From positions 1 to 57,263 of the forward strand of contig JAVBPQ010000088.1 in the NCBI GenBank assembly GCA_031549525.1: a DNA stretch of 57,263 nucleotides. The letters are read 5' to 3'. Position numbers and translations under genes: made by a program. The notes below the pieces were generated by a model. It did not search any database. It was given only the letters and a program-made list of their open reading frames with translations, and was not told where the DNA came from. This DNA comes from WQUF01 sp031549525. Lineage in GTDB: Bacteria > Bacillota > Clostridia > Clostridiales > Clostridiaceae. This document shows positions 32,498-40,762 of the stretch, in pieces. The first letter of the stretch is position 1, and each line of letters begins with the position of its first letter.

Positions 32498-33094
32498 GTG
32501 AAGAAAGACATTAAAAATGAAATATTGGAAACTGGGATGCGTCTTTTCCGCAAGCAGGGTTATGCTAATGTTTCCATGCGCAATATCGCAGATGCACTTG
32601 GGATGAGCGTGGGAAATCTTACCTATCATTTTAAGAAAAAAGAGGAATTAATCGAATCAGTAATCTATGCGCAGCTTGAGAGTTTTGAGCCACCTCCGAC
32701 GCCAACGACAATCAAGGAGTTAGATGAGTTCTTTGCAAGTGGTGTTGAGGATCAAAAGGGAGACGATTATTTTTTAAGGTACTATGACGAGCTTGCCACG
32801 ATAAGTCCCAAGATTTATGCAATACAAGTAGCCTCCATAAAAGCTAGAAAGAAAAAGTTGCACGATGCGCTTGACATCCTGCAACAAAAAGGGCTGATAA
32901 AACCAGAAGAGATTCCAGGACAAAGAGATGCATTAATTGATGTAATCAATATCATAAAGATTTATTGGACACCATCACAGGAAGCGCTGTCAAGCGCTTT
33001 GGATAGCCCTATGGACTGCATTTGGAGCGTACTTTATGAGCTACTGACCGAAAAAGGTAAAGATTATTATCTCAATGAAGTGCGGTTGAGATAA
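32498..33094 (+). CDS. TetR-family transcriptional regulator
   Basis: This 198-residue regulator has an N-terminal HTH (NEILETGMRLFRKQGYANVSMRNIADALGMSVGNLTYHFKKKEELI, split here only by its motifs: GYANVSMRNIADALG then GNLTYHFKKKEEL). A helical ligand-binding domain follows. The start is GTG with GAGG upstream. Two palindromic operators in the divergent promoter fit autoregulation and control of the leftward transcript, which now contains only gene remnants and the flavodoxin lipoprotein. Codon and base usage are higher in G and C than in flanking genes. The inducer is unknown. Confidence 0.9.
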   Translation: MKKDIKNEILETGMRLFRKQGYANVSMRNIADALGMSVGNLTYHFKKKEELIESVIYAQLESFEPPPTPTTIKELDEFFASGVEDQKGDDYFLRYYDELATISPKIYAIQVASIKARKKKLHDALDILQQKGLIKPEEIPGQRDALIDVINIIKIYWTPSQEALSSALDSPMDCIWSVLYELLTEKGKDYYLNEVRLR

Positions 33095-33247
33095 CGCAAT
33101 TAATAGAGGATAATTATACCACTTGCCAGAAAGTTTTAAAAAACGAAACATGAGATTACAATAAGATAGATATCAAAAAATCGGATATATTCGTTTCTTT
33201 TTATTTCATTATTTATTCACTTTTTCGTTAAATCTTGTAAAGTGGTG

Positions 33248-33256
33248 TGTTATAAT
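33248..33256 (+). promoter_or_regulatory. Extended -10 promoter for the phosphate transporter
   Basis: TG-T-TATAAT lies about 95 bases before the start codon of the PiT gene. No good -35 box is seen. The rest of the gap 33095-33349 holds nothing recognisable. Confidence 0.5.
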
Positions 33257-33349
33257 AAAAATGTATTATTTTTTTAATTTTTTACCACACCCACACTTAA
33301 AGAAATAGATCAAGTTATTAAATTATTTCTTGTTAAGCGAGGTAAAAAT

Positions 33350-34396
33350 ATGCAACTTACTCATTTTATTCAACAAATGATAAACAATCCTATGCTGCTT
33401 ATTTCATCGCTTCTTACGTTGGGTGTCATTTTAGTAAATGGTTGGACAGATGCACCTAATGCTATTGCTACTTGTGTATCAACAAGGGCAATTGAAGTGC
33501 GTAAAGCCATTGCTATGGCTGCTGTCTTCAATTTTCTAGGCGTTCTGGTCATGACAATCATAAATTCTTCTGTTGCTATGACTATTTACAATATGGTAGA
33601 CTTTGGCGGCGATGTACACTCAGCAATAATCGCTTTGTGTGCAGCAATGATAGCCATTGTTCTTTGGGCAACTGCTGCATGGTACTTTGGTATACCAAGC
33701 AGTGAAAGTCATGCCTTAATTGCTGGTCTATCTGGAGCAGCAATTGCCATACATAACAATTTTTCAGGAATCAATGACGAAGAATGGATAAAGGTGCTGT
33801 GGGGACTTATTCTCTCAACCATGCTTGGATTTGTACTTGGTTTCTTTAGCGCTAAATTGACAGTACTATTATTCAAGAATAAAGATCGCATGAAAAGCAG
33901 CCGTTTTTTTTCTCGTGCACAAGTTGTAGGCGGAGCAACTATGGCCTTTATGCATGGAGCTCAGGATGGGCAAAAATTTATAGCTGTCTTCTTGATAGGT
34001 GCAGCCCTTGCTAGTGGACAATCAGATGCCACAACTTTTGCTGTACCGATATGGCTTATGATTCTATGTTCTGTTGTGATGGCACTTGGAACTTCTGTGG
34101 GAGGATATCGAATTATTAAATCTGTTGGTATGGATATGGTTAAATTACGTCCATATCAGGGTTTTGCTGCGGATTTTGCAGCTTCATTATGCCTTTTATT
34201 TTCCTCCTTGACTGGTATCCCTGTTAGTACAACACACACTAAAACAACAGCAATTATGGGTGTTGGTGCATCGCGAAGCTTAAAGACTATGAACTGGAAC
34301 ATTGTAAAGGATCTAGTACTTGCATGGGTACTTACCTTTCCAGGGTGCGGGCTTATTGGTTTTTTAATGGCCAAACTATTTTTATGGGTATGGTGA
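33350..34396 (+). CDS. pit: PiT-family inorganic phosphate transporter
   Basis: This 348-residue polytopic protein contains both PiT signature repeats. The first is GWTDAPNAIATCVSTRAI near residue 31, equivalent to the GxNDxxNA motif; the second lies in the C-terminal half, around GIPVSTTHTKTTAIMGVGASR and FMHGAQDGQKF. It imports phosphate (or metal-phosphate) using an ion gradient and needs no ATP. CGAGGTAAAA precedes the ATG. The DUF47 gene follows 148 bases downstream, the classic pit-DUF47 pairing. The gap holds a small inverted-repeat element. Confidence 0.93.
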   Translation: MQLTHFIQQMINNPMLLISSLLTLGVILVNGWTDAPNAIATCVSTRAIEVRKAIAMAAVFNFLGVLVMTIINSSVAMTIYNMVDFGGDVHSAIIALCAAMIAIVLWATAAWYFGIPSSESHALIAGLSGAAIAIHNNFSGINDEEWIKVLWGLILSTMLGFVLGFFSAKLTVLLFKNKDRMKSSRFFSRAQVVGGATMAFMHGAQDGQKFIAVFLIGAALASGQSDATTFAVPIWLMILCSVVMALGTSVGGYRIIKSVGMDMVKLRPYQGFAADFAASLCLLFSSLTGIPVSTTHTKTTAIMGVGASRSLKTMNWNIVKDLVLAWVLTFPGCGLIGFLMAKLFLWVW

Positions 34397-34497
34397 AAAA
34401 GTCCACTACACCTTAGGATTTTTGCCAATTTTATGATTTTTAAAAATCATAGTACTTGCTTTTTTATACTTTGATACAAAAAAATTGGACTTTTTCA
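34394..34497. repeat. Small MITE-like inverted-repeat element
   Basis: Perfect 12-bp terminal inverted repeats, TGAAAAAGTCCA (34394-34405) and TGGACTTTTTCA (34486-34497), bound a 104-base non-coding stretch with an internal 18-base palindrome (ATGATTTTTAAAAATCAT). The left end lies on the pit stop codon. A further copy of the end, TGAAAAAGTCC, occurs at 35174-35184. Confidence 0.5.
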
Positions 34498-34543
34498 ACA
34501 TTCCCTCTATATCTGTTTGTCTAGTTGTCTAGGAGATGATAAA

Positions 34544-35164
34544 ATGCCAAAACGACAAAATGATTATTATGAATTGATGGAACGGCTGATTGCATGTAGT
34601 GTTCAAGCAGCCAACTTACTTATGGAAATAATGAAAAACTATTCAGAGCATCATATTGCTCATTATCGCGAAAGTATGCACAAAATTGAACATGCGGCTG
34701 ATGGGTTGCAACATGACACACTTAGAAAGCTTTCTAGAGAATTCATTACTCCAATCGACCAAGAAGATATTGTATATTTGATTCAAATCATAGATGATGT
34801 TACTGATGCAATTGATGAAGTTGTGATCGACTTATATATGTTCAACATTAGTCAAATACCGCAGGATGCGCCACAATTAACATTTATCATGAATGATTGT
34901 GTTCAGATGTTGCAAAGTGCCATTAGTGAACTTAAACATTTCAAAAAACCAGAAAAGCTTCAAAAAATACTAATTGAAGTAAATGATATTGAGGCTAAAG
35001 CAGATGAAGTGTATATTGAGGCAATACGTAAACTTTTCACCTCAGATTACAGTATGAAGGAAATTATAGGTGCTAAATCCATCTATGATAGCCTTGAAAA
35101 CTGTTGTGATCTATGTGAACATGCAGGTGATATAATAGAACAGATTATAATGAAAAATGCATAA
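34544..35164 (+). CDS. DUF47 PhoU-like accessory protein of the phosphate transporter
   Basis: This helical protein of about 206 residues belongs to DUF47, related to PhoU (SVQAANLLMEIMKNYS, HKIEHAADGLQHDTLRKLSREFITPIDQEDI split across residues 15-65, IIDDVTDAIDEV, DLCEHAGDIIEQI). DUF47 proteins are encoded beside PiT transporters and are needed for or regulate phosphate uptake. I chose the ATG at 34544, with AGGAG 8 bases upstream, over the longer TTG frame that would contain this site. A terminator follows. Confidence 0.9.
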   Translation: MPKRQNDYYELMERLIACSVQAANLLMEIMKNYSEHHIAHYRESMHKIEHAADGLQHDTLRKLSREFITPIDQEDIVYLIQIIDDVTDAIDEVVIDLYMFNISQIPQDAPQLTFIMNDCVQMLQSAISELKHFKKPEKLQKILIEVNDIEAKADEVYIEAIRKLFTSDYSMKEIIGAKSIYDSLENCCDLCEHAGDIIEQIIMKNA

Positions 35165-35179
35165 TTATAATCATGAAAA

Positions 35180-35233
35180 AGTCCTTAAAAGCCTTGGAGT
35201 GGCAGCATTTCCAAAGCTTTTATCTTTTTTTAC
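35180..35233 (+). terminator. Terminator after DUF47, carrying the second 17-bp direct repeat
   Basis: AAAAGCCTTGGA (35187-35198) and TCCAAAGCTTTT (35210-35221) form a stem with one mismatch, then ATCTTTTTTT. The first 17 bases are identical to those after tRNA-Trp at 28090-28106. Confidence 0.75.
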
Positions 35234-35360
35234 GTCATAGACAAATTTAATTGTCTTTAGGCAACTAATAAATTATAATTAATTTAAGAGAAAACCGTTT
35301 TTTAGAGACACTCTTCTAAGATTCCCTTAAGACCCTAATACTAAAATTATAGAGTTTAGA

Positions 35361-36602
35361 TTATCTGGCATCTATTTTGCCTTCAAATATCCAATAGAAT
35401 GGAAATGAAAAGTGTACATAATTGAATTTAGGTTTATCTTTATCATTTAAAATTACTGCTGTCATTCTTATAGGGCATGTATAATTCACACCTGAAGAAC
35501 ATTCTTTTATTACATAGGTTACACTTCTTTGTATCGCAAATAATTTTTCTTCTGATGAGAGACTTGATTTAAATAAATTATCTAATTCTTGCAAAGATCG
35601 ACCAATAAGATCATCTTCTGTAAAATCTTTTTTTAAAGTGCCCATAATTGTAACCCAAACAACTTTTCCTGATTTAGATGCTATGGCACTTTCTATATCT
35701 AAAAAAAAATTGTTCATGTCACCATTTATAAAAAATTCTTTAATATGTTCAACACCCTCATACCATCTATTTTCTGGTCCAATTACATATGGCTTATGAT
35801 TCTCATTAAAATAGCTTCTAATTAAATCATCTGAAATATTTTCTTTACATCTAAATTCATTTTCAAAGTTTTTTAATAACTCTAAAATATCTTCTGTAAT
35901 TTTATTATTTTCATATTTTTTAATCTTATTGCTTTGCTTATAATAACTTTCTCTAAACTCTTTTGAGCTTTCAAATCGTTCATCAGGGAAGTTAGATTTT
36001 GCCATTGAAAATTGGAGATGAGCAATTTTCCAACAATCCTCTTCTTTCGTCAACACCCCGCTTAAAGCCATTGGCCATAAATATTCTCTAACTTGTTCAT
36101 AATGATGATGATGAATTAAGCTTAATAACCAGTTTATAAATGTTATTTTCTGTTTTGGTGTAAATTGATTATCTTCTGCAATTGTTTTTATATAGTTGAC
36201 ACGTCTATTATAACCTTCTGATGTATACTCAAAAGTGTATTTTACAGTCCCATTAGTAGAAAAATAAGCCACATTATCATACATTGATATAAATGCATTT
36301 TCACAATCTATATTTAAATTTCCCCAATATGTCCAGTCGTCTTTAATTAACTCATTTACTTCATCAAATCCTAAAAATATTTCTCCTGTTGCGGTTCCTA
36401 AAACAAATATATCATTGTCATTAACAAAAAGTTCTTTTGTAAAAGAAGAAATATTCTCAAGCTTCCTTTCGCTATATCCTTGTTGAAACTTTCTAAGTAT
36501 ATCTTTAATCTCACTATATTGATATTTTGTTTCATTAAATGAATCATGTTTTAAAAGAGTTTGAAAATCCTCACCAAAATATTGCATTCCAAATTTATTC
36601 AT
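35361..36602 (-). CDS. SnoaL/NTF2-like protein with two probable domains
   Basis: This 413-residue soluble protein is probably made of two NTF2-like halves, each opening with a helix rich in acidic residues and leading to a cone of beta strands. The first half (about 25-130) has ATGEIFLGFDEVNELIKDDW followed by AFISMYDNVAYFSTNGTV. The second (about 238-410) has RWYEGVEHIKEFFINGD and SAIASKSGKVVWVTIMGTL. The helical linker at 140-235 contains a HHHH run at residues 163-166. SnoaL-like proteins are hydrolases, isomerases or binding proteins, and no catalytic set can be assigned. The gene is isolated, with a GAGGTGGTT site before the ATG. Confidence 0.6.
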   Translation of the reverse strand: MNKFGMQYFGEDFQTLLKHDSFNETKYQYSEIKDILRKFQQGYSERKLENISSFTKELFVNDNDIFVLGTATGEIFLGFDEVNELIKDDWTYWGNLNIDCENAFISMYDNVAYFSTNGTVKYTFEYTSEGYNRRVNYIKTIAEDNQFTPKQKITFINWLLSLIHHHHYEQVREYLWPMALSGVLTKEEDCWKIAHLQFSMAKSNFPDERFESSKEFRESYYKQSNKIKKYENNKITEDILELLKNFENEFRCKENISDDLIRSYFNENHKPYVIGPENRWYEGVEHIKEFFINGDMNNFFLDIESAIASKSGKVVWVTIMGTLKKDFTEDDLIGRSLQELDNLFKSSLSSEEKLFAIQRSVTYVIKECSSGVNYTCPIRMTAVILNDKDKPKFNYVHFSFPFYWIFEGKIDAR

Positions 36603-36795
36603 TAAATAACCACCTCTCTCAAATTTTATTTTAATATTTTATTTATAATTTTAAATACTACTTTACAAGATTTAAAGAAAAAAGAATAAAAACTTTCCTC
36701 AAATTTTCGTATTCCATATAATGTACCCATTATTTGCCCAAATATGCTATACTAAAAATAAAGGAAATTTGATTTTAAATAATAAGGTGGTTATT

Positions 36796-37578
36796 TTGAA
36801 AAATTTAATTTTTTATTTTACAGGAACAGGGAATAGCTTATCATTAGCAAAGAAGCTTGCAGAAAATATTGGAGATACTGCTATATACTCAATAAAGAAA
36901 AATTCTAAATTTACAGATAATTTATCTAACTATGACAAAATAGGCTTTGTATTTCCTGTATATTACTATCATGTACCCCCAATATTTGAGAGGTTTGTAA
37001 AGACACTAACTTTTAATAAATCACAATATATCTTTTGTGTTGCGGCTTTTGCTGGCGTACTGGGTTTTGCACAGGAACAAATGGAAAACCTTATTGATGG
37101 CCATGGTGGAAAAGTTTGCGGACAATTTGCTGTCCGTATGCCAGGAAATGCTATTACAGGCTATGGAGCTTTTCCCCAAATTCTTCAAAATATGCTTTTA
37201 AAATCAAGCAATAAAAAGGTTAAAAATGTTGCAAAATCAGTAATACAAAATCAAACTGTAAGAATGAAAGCTCCAAACACGATAATTAAAAGGTTTAAAG
37301 AGAGTACACTTAATTCCATTAGCAAGTTTGGAGAAAATGCTGCTAATTTTAACTGCAACGATCAATGTACCCTTTGTGGGAAATGCGTTAAAGTTTGCCC
37401 CCTTAACAATATAGAAATAGAAAACAATAAAGTGAAATGGGGAAAATCTTGTGAGCAATGCATGGCGTGTATACAATGGTGTCCAAACAGTGCTATTAAC
37501 TATGCAGATAAGACAGCAAAAAGAAAACGATATCGCAATCCAGATGTTAAATTCTCAGATATTGCTGGTTCAAATTAG
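36796..37578 (+). CDS. EFR1-family flavodoxin-ferredoxin protein
   Basis: This protein of about 260 residues has an N-terminal flavodoxin-like domain (FYFTGTGNSLSLAKKLA, FPVYYYHVPPIFERFV) and a C-terminal 2x[4Fe-4S] ferredoxin domain (CTLCGKCVKVCPLNNIEI and CEQCMACIQWCPNSAINY). This is the EFRR/EFR1 type of electron carrier, widespread in clostridia with undefined partners. I chose the TTG at 36796 with AAGGTGG upstream. The in-frame ATG at 36721 lies upstream of an extended -10 promoter (TGCTATACT, 36745-36753) and so is unlikely to be translated. Confidence 0.88.
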   Translation: MKNLIFYFTGTGNSLSLAKKLAENIGDTAIYSIKKNSKFTDNLSNYDKIGFVFPVYYYHVPPIFERFVKTLTFNKSQYIFCVAAFAGVLGFAQEQMENLIDGHGGKVCGQFAVRMPGNAITGYGAFPQILQNMLLKSSNKKVKNVAKSVIQNQTVRMKAPNTIIKRFKESTLNSISKFGENAANFNCNDQCTLCGKCVKVCPLNNIEIENNKVKWGKSCEQCMACIQWCPNSAINYADKTAKRKRYRNPDVKFSDIAGSN

Positions 37579-37602
37579 GGGCCCCAGCAGCGAAACAACA
37601 AA

Positions 37603-37652
37603 ATTTGCATATTCTCTCGAATTATATTGGCCCACTTCAGGGGGATATGCAA
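37603..37652. repeat. Inverted repeat downstream of the EFR1 gene
   Basis: TTTGCATAT and ATATGCAAA bound a 50-base stretch with locally high GC (TTGGCCCACTTCAGGGGG inside, and a GGGGCCCC palindrome just before it at about 37579-37586). It may be a terminator region or an insertion relic. Confidence 0.35.
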
Positions 37653-37666
37653 AAACATCCTATTAG

Positions 37667-37936
37667 CTATTTTAATGTTATATATAATTCTTTATTTAAT
37701 GCTTTTGCAATCCTTCTTAAAAAAGCAACACTTGGGTTATATTCACCACTTTCAAGCCTACTTATATTGCTTTGCTTTAATCCTGTCTTTTCTGCTAGTT
37801 CTTTTTGAGTTATATGTTGTTCTTCTCTTGCTTTTTTTATAGCTTCGATTATTTCATATTCAGCAATATATTCATCATAATATTTTTTGAATTCTGGATT
37901 TTTCAATTTGTCTTTTATAAAATCATCTAATTTCAT
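37667..37936 (-). CDS. higA: HigA-like antitoxin (XRE family)
   Basis: This 89-residue protein has an N-terminal helical extension and a C-terminal XRE helix-turn-helix (QHITQKELAEKTGLKQSNIS, RLESGEYNPSVAFLRRIAKAL). It lies 17 bases after the toxin gene, giving the toxin-first order typical of HigBA. It should neutralise the toxin and repress the shared promoter. AAAGGAGG precedes the ATG. Confidence 0.9.
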   Translation of the reverse strand: MKLDDFIKDKLKNPEFKKYYDEYIAEYEIIEAIKKAREEQHITQKELAEKTGLKQSNISRLESGEYNPSVAFLRRIAKALNKELYITLK

Positions 37937-37953
37937 TTATTAAAACCTCCTTT

Positions 37954-38322
37954 TTACTTATTTTTATTTTCTTCCTTTTCTTTTTCTTGTCTAAAATAAT
38001 CTTTTCTATATTCTTTAGCTATTTCAATTTGCGCTTTGGGAGTTTTTTGAGTTTTCTTTTTAAAACCATTAGTTATTATTATTTTTTTATCTATTTGAAA
38101 AAAATATAAAGTCCTCACTATATCTGTTGCAAGTTTTGTTCTTAATTCAAATATCCCATCTTCTAAAAATTTTGATGTTGGTTCTCTTAATAAATTTCCA
38201 TTTAGTTGTAATTTTTTTAAATCTATTAATACTTTAGCTTGCAGGTTTAAAGGCAATTTATTAATAAAATTTTGTATTGGACACTCTCCATTTTCTTTCT
38301 CATAAAACTTTACTTCAAACAT
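37954..38322 (-). CDS. higB: HigB-like toxin (RelE/ParE superfamily, Gp49 type)
   Basis: This 122-residue protein matches the phage Gp49-like branch of RelE toxins: FEVKFYEKENGECPIQNFIN at the N-terminus, GIFELRTKLATDIVRTLYFF in the core and ITNGFKKKTQKTPKAQIEIA near the end, where the K-K-T-Q-K-T-P pattern is diagnostic. These toxins cut mRNA on the ribosome. The C-terminal tail is an extended Lys/Glu run. The pair may stabilise the surrounding accessory region. Confidence 0.9.
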   Translation of the reverse strand: MFEVKFYEKENGECPIQNFINKLPLNLQAKVLIDLKKLQLNGNLLREPTSKFLEDGIFELRTKLATDIVRTLYFFQIDKKIIITNGFKKKTQKTPKAQIEIAKEYRKDYFRQEKEKEENKNK

Positions 38323-38348
38323 TTTAACCTCTTTTATATTATATGTGC

Positions 38349-38385
38349 TATATCTTATATTATATATTATATCATAAAAGATATA
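38349..38385 (-). promoter_or_regulatory. Candidate higBA operator
   Basis: TATATCTT (38349-38356) and AAGATATA (38378-38385) form an inverted repeat in the very AT-rich sequence just upstream of higB. It is a plausible binding site for the HigA repressor. Confidence 0.45.
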
Positions 38386-38447
38386 TATTCAATATTCTTT
38401 GTATATTGGCCTAAAGATAACATCCGTATAACCAAGTGCAAAATAAA

Positions 38448-38477
38448 AACCTACACTAAAAATTGTAAGTGTAGGTT
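38448..38477 (-). terminator. Terminator after the prohibitin-like gene
   Basis: AACCTACACT and AGTGTAGGTT form a 10-bp perfect stem. On the minus strand it is followed by TTTTATTTT, about 85 bases beyond the prohibitin-like stop codon. Confidence 0.8.
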
Positions 38478-38561
38478 CTTAAATATGGGAGCTTGGCCTC
38501 AAATAGCAAATATATTATTTTGTTTAAAACTATTTCTGCTGCAGAAACTTAATCAATAATA

Positions 38562-39410
38562 CTATCTTGCTTCATTTGAAGTAGGAGTATTAGGAGCAGT
38601 GGAAGTATTAGAAGCATTTGGATTTAAATTGATAATTGGACTTATTCCTTCAGTCATAACCTGAGGCATCTTTCCATCCCACTTGTCTATATATTGTTGT
38701 TGTAAAAGCTCTGGTGTCAATTCAGCTTTTTTAATCTTCATAGCTTCAGCTTCACCTTTTGCTTTTTCAATCTGCTGTTCTGCTTGATATTTTACTGCTT
38801 CAAGTTTATTTTTTTCCTCCAGTGCTTGCTGCTCTGCAACTTTTTTCCTTTCAATAGCGTCATTAAATGCATCTGAAAAATCATGATTTACTATCATTGT
38901 ATCTCTAACATATATACCATAACCTGATAATCTTTCTGATAATTCATTTTTTATTTTCAATGAAATTTCTGGTCTTTTCTCTATAAATTCTTCAATATTA
39001 TATTGTGCTATTACAGCATTTATAACCTCATTTATTGTAGGCTTTATAATAACATCTTTATATTCTCTACCAGTTTTAGTATAAAGATCTCTTACTTTGT
39101 CAGGATTTACCGAGTAAATAACTGCTGCATCGATTTTTATTGTTTGAATATCTTTAGAACTTACTTCCATAGTAGAATCTTCTCTCTGCTCTCTTGTTGG
39201 TATTTGTATAACAGAAGTTACAAAAGGTGTTATCAAGTGAACTCCTTCATCATATACGTTAACCACTTTTCCAAGCACCACCACCACCCCTTTATTTGAA
39301 ACATCTACAATTGTTACAGAGTTAAGTAAAAAAACAATTAAACCAGCTATTAATATAACAAAGACAACTACAATTTTTGAAAATTTTGAAATGTTAAAGT
39401 AATTTTTCAT
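38562..39410 (-). CDS. Prohibitin-like SPFH/band 7 membrane protein
   Basis: This 282-residue protein has one N-terminal membrane segment (about residues 12-30), an SPFH domain (GVVVVLGKVVNVYDEGVHLI and IPTREQREDSTMEVSSKDIQ among its motifs), a coiled coil rich in Glu, Lys and Ala (about 190-235), and a Pro/Asn/Thr-rich tail. Prohibitin-type SPFH proteins oligomerise into rings in the membrane and often bind proteases or organise membrane microdomains. No FtsH or NfeD partner is adjacent. The start has a GGGG-containing site upstream. Confidence 0.9.
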   Translation of the reverse strand: MKNYFNISKFSKIVVVFVILIAGLIVFLLNSVTIVDVSNKGVVVVLGKVVNVYDEGVHLITPFVTSVIQIPTREQREDSTMEVSSKDIQTIKIDAAVIYSVNPDKVRDLYTKTGREYKDVIIKPTINEVINAVIAQYNIEEFIEKRPEISLKIKNELSERLSGYGIYVRDTMIVNHDFSDAFNDAIERKKVAEQQALEEKNKLEAVKYQAEQQIEKAKGEAEAMKIKKAELTPELLQQQYIDKWDGKMPQVMTEGISPIINLNPNASNTSTAPNTPTSNEAR

Positions 39411-39673
39411 TATAACCCCTCCAAATAAAAATAATAATTACAATATACTCTTTATATAATATTATATATCTTTTTAAATTTTTATCAATAGCGTTTTAAG
39501 TCATTAAAATTACTTATTTCGCTTTCATTTAGCTTTAAGATCATTTACGCTTAATATCTTTACCTTTGCTACTTGTGTGTCAATATTTCTTTAACATTTA
39601 ATATCATATTTTCTAAACTTTCAGAATATAAATATAAGAATAAATATATATAAAAAAAGGGGAAATGTATATT

Positions 39674-39943
39674 ATGGAAATGATGAATTTATTTGAATCT
39701 TATGGCTTTAATGTTAAAACTATTGTTGGAACAAATTTTGAACCTAAAAAGAGAGCCTCTTGTGACCCTCTAAAGCCTGAAACCATAAGCCTTTATAATA
39801 ATCATGCTTCTTTATCTGAAGAAAGCCGAAGTGAGATTAGAGAGGCTATGAAGAAGGATATTTTAGTTCGAGAAGATAACTTTACAAATAAAGTTAACAT
39901 TCATGAAAATTTCGAGATGGTTGATATATTTAAATTAACCTGA
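39674..39943 (+). CDS. Small hypothetical protein
   Basis: This protein of about 89 residues is not one I recognise. It is polar, without membrane segments or signal peptide, and contains the segment KRASCDPLKPETISLYNNH followed by a charged helix (SLSEESRSEIREAMKKDILV). The single Cys and the central PLKPETISLY stretch are the only distinctive points. The ATG at 39674 has AAAGGGG about 11 bases upstream; the ATG at 39665 is too close. A terminator hairpin follows at 39961-39990. It is a solitary gene between prohibitin and the lysine operon. Confidence 0.55.
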   Translation: MEMMNLFESYGFNVKTIVGTNFEPKKRASCDPLKPETISLYNNHASLSEESRSEIREAMKKDILVREDNFTNKVNIHENFEMVDIFKLT

Positions 39944-39960
39944 ATCACAAAAAATTTAAA

Positions 39961-39993
39961 AAGAAGCCTCTCTATGAGACTCCTCTTATTTTT
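39961..39993 (+). terminator. Terminator overlapping the end of kamE
   Basis: AAGAAGCCTCTC and GAGACTCCTCTT form an imperfect stem around TAT, followed by ATTTTTAATTTTTTT on the plus strand. On the minus strand the same hairpin ends the lysine operon before TTTTTAAATTTTTT. Confidence 0.6.
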
Positions 39994-40762
39994 AATTTTT
40001 TTCTTTATTCAATCCTCTATTTACCATTTCAACAACTGCAAAGGTTGCAACATCCTCTGCATATTTTTGAGATCCAAATCCTGCATCATAGCCAAGTTCC
40101 TTTGCAAGCTCATAGGTTATTCTAGCACCGCCGCATATGAGTATTACCTTATCCCTTATCCCCTCTGCTTCTAAAAGTTCAACAAGCTCTGTGAGGTTTT
40201 GAATATGTATATCTTTCTGAGTTACGGTCTGAGAAACCAAAAGGATATCTGCATTTAACTCTATTGCTTTCTTTACAAAATCCTCATTTAAAACCTGACT
40301 TCCTAAGTTGTGGGCTTCTATCATCTCATATCTTTCAAGACCATAGTGCCCTGCAAACCCTTTCATATTCATAATGGCATCTATTCCCACAGTATGGGCA
40401 TCAGTTCCTGTGGACGCGCCTATTACAATAACCTTCCTCTTTATATTCTCCTTAATGTATTTGTTCACTTCTTCCATATTCATGGTGTTTATTTTACTTG
40501 CTTGAACTTCTATCTCATTATAATCAACATGCTCAGAGGTTGAGCCATAGACTATATAGAATGTAAAATCTTCTAAAAGAGGTGCATGATGTACAACTGT
40601 GGGATTTTCAAAGTTCATCTTTCTTGCGAGAATCTTTGCAGCTTCAATCCCCTTATCATCATCTTTGACTGGAAGAGTAAAGCTTAATTGAACCTTTCCA
40701 TCGTTCATAGTATCTCCATAGGGCTTTAACCTTGAAAGATCTAATTCTTTACTTATCATCAT
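39992..40762 (-). CDS. kamE: Lysine 5,6-aminomutase, beta (B12-binding) subunit
   Basis: This 256-residue subunit binds adenosylcobalamin. The base-off B12 motif GTDAHTVGIDAIMNMKGFAG (Asp-x-His-x-x-Gly, His about 122) is complete, followed by the SQTVTQKDIHIQN and ICGGARITYELA segments of the cobalamin fold. With KamD it moves the terminal amino group of beta-lysine (or D-lysine) from C6 to C5, giving 3,5-diaminohexanoate. Its start overlaps the end of kamD by 14 bases. It is the last gene of the operon. Confidence 0.95.
   Translation of the reverse strand: MMISKELDLSRLKPYGDTMNDGKVQLSFTLPVKDDDKGIEAAKILARKMNFENPTVVHHAPLLEDFTFYIVYGSTSEHVDYNEIEVQASKINTMNMEEVNKYIKENIKRKVIVIGASTGTDAHTVGIDAIMNMKGFAGHYGLERYEMIEAHNLGSQVLNEDFVKKAIELNADILLVSQTVTQKDIHIQNLTELVELLEAEGIRDKVILICGGARITYELAKELGYDAGFGSQKYAEDVATFAVVEMVNRGLNKEKN

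Noticed and set aside
36721..36795. Upstream ATG extending the EFR1 protein by 25 residues
   Set aside because: An extended -10 promoter (36745-36753) lies inside the extension and the TTG at 36796 has the good ribosome site.
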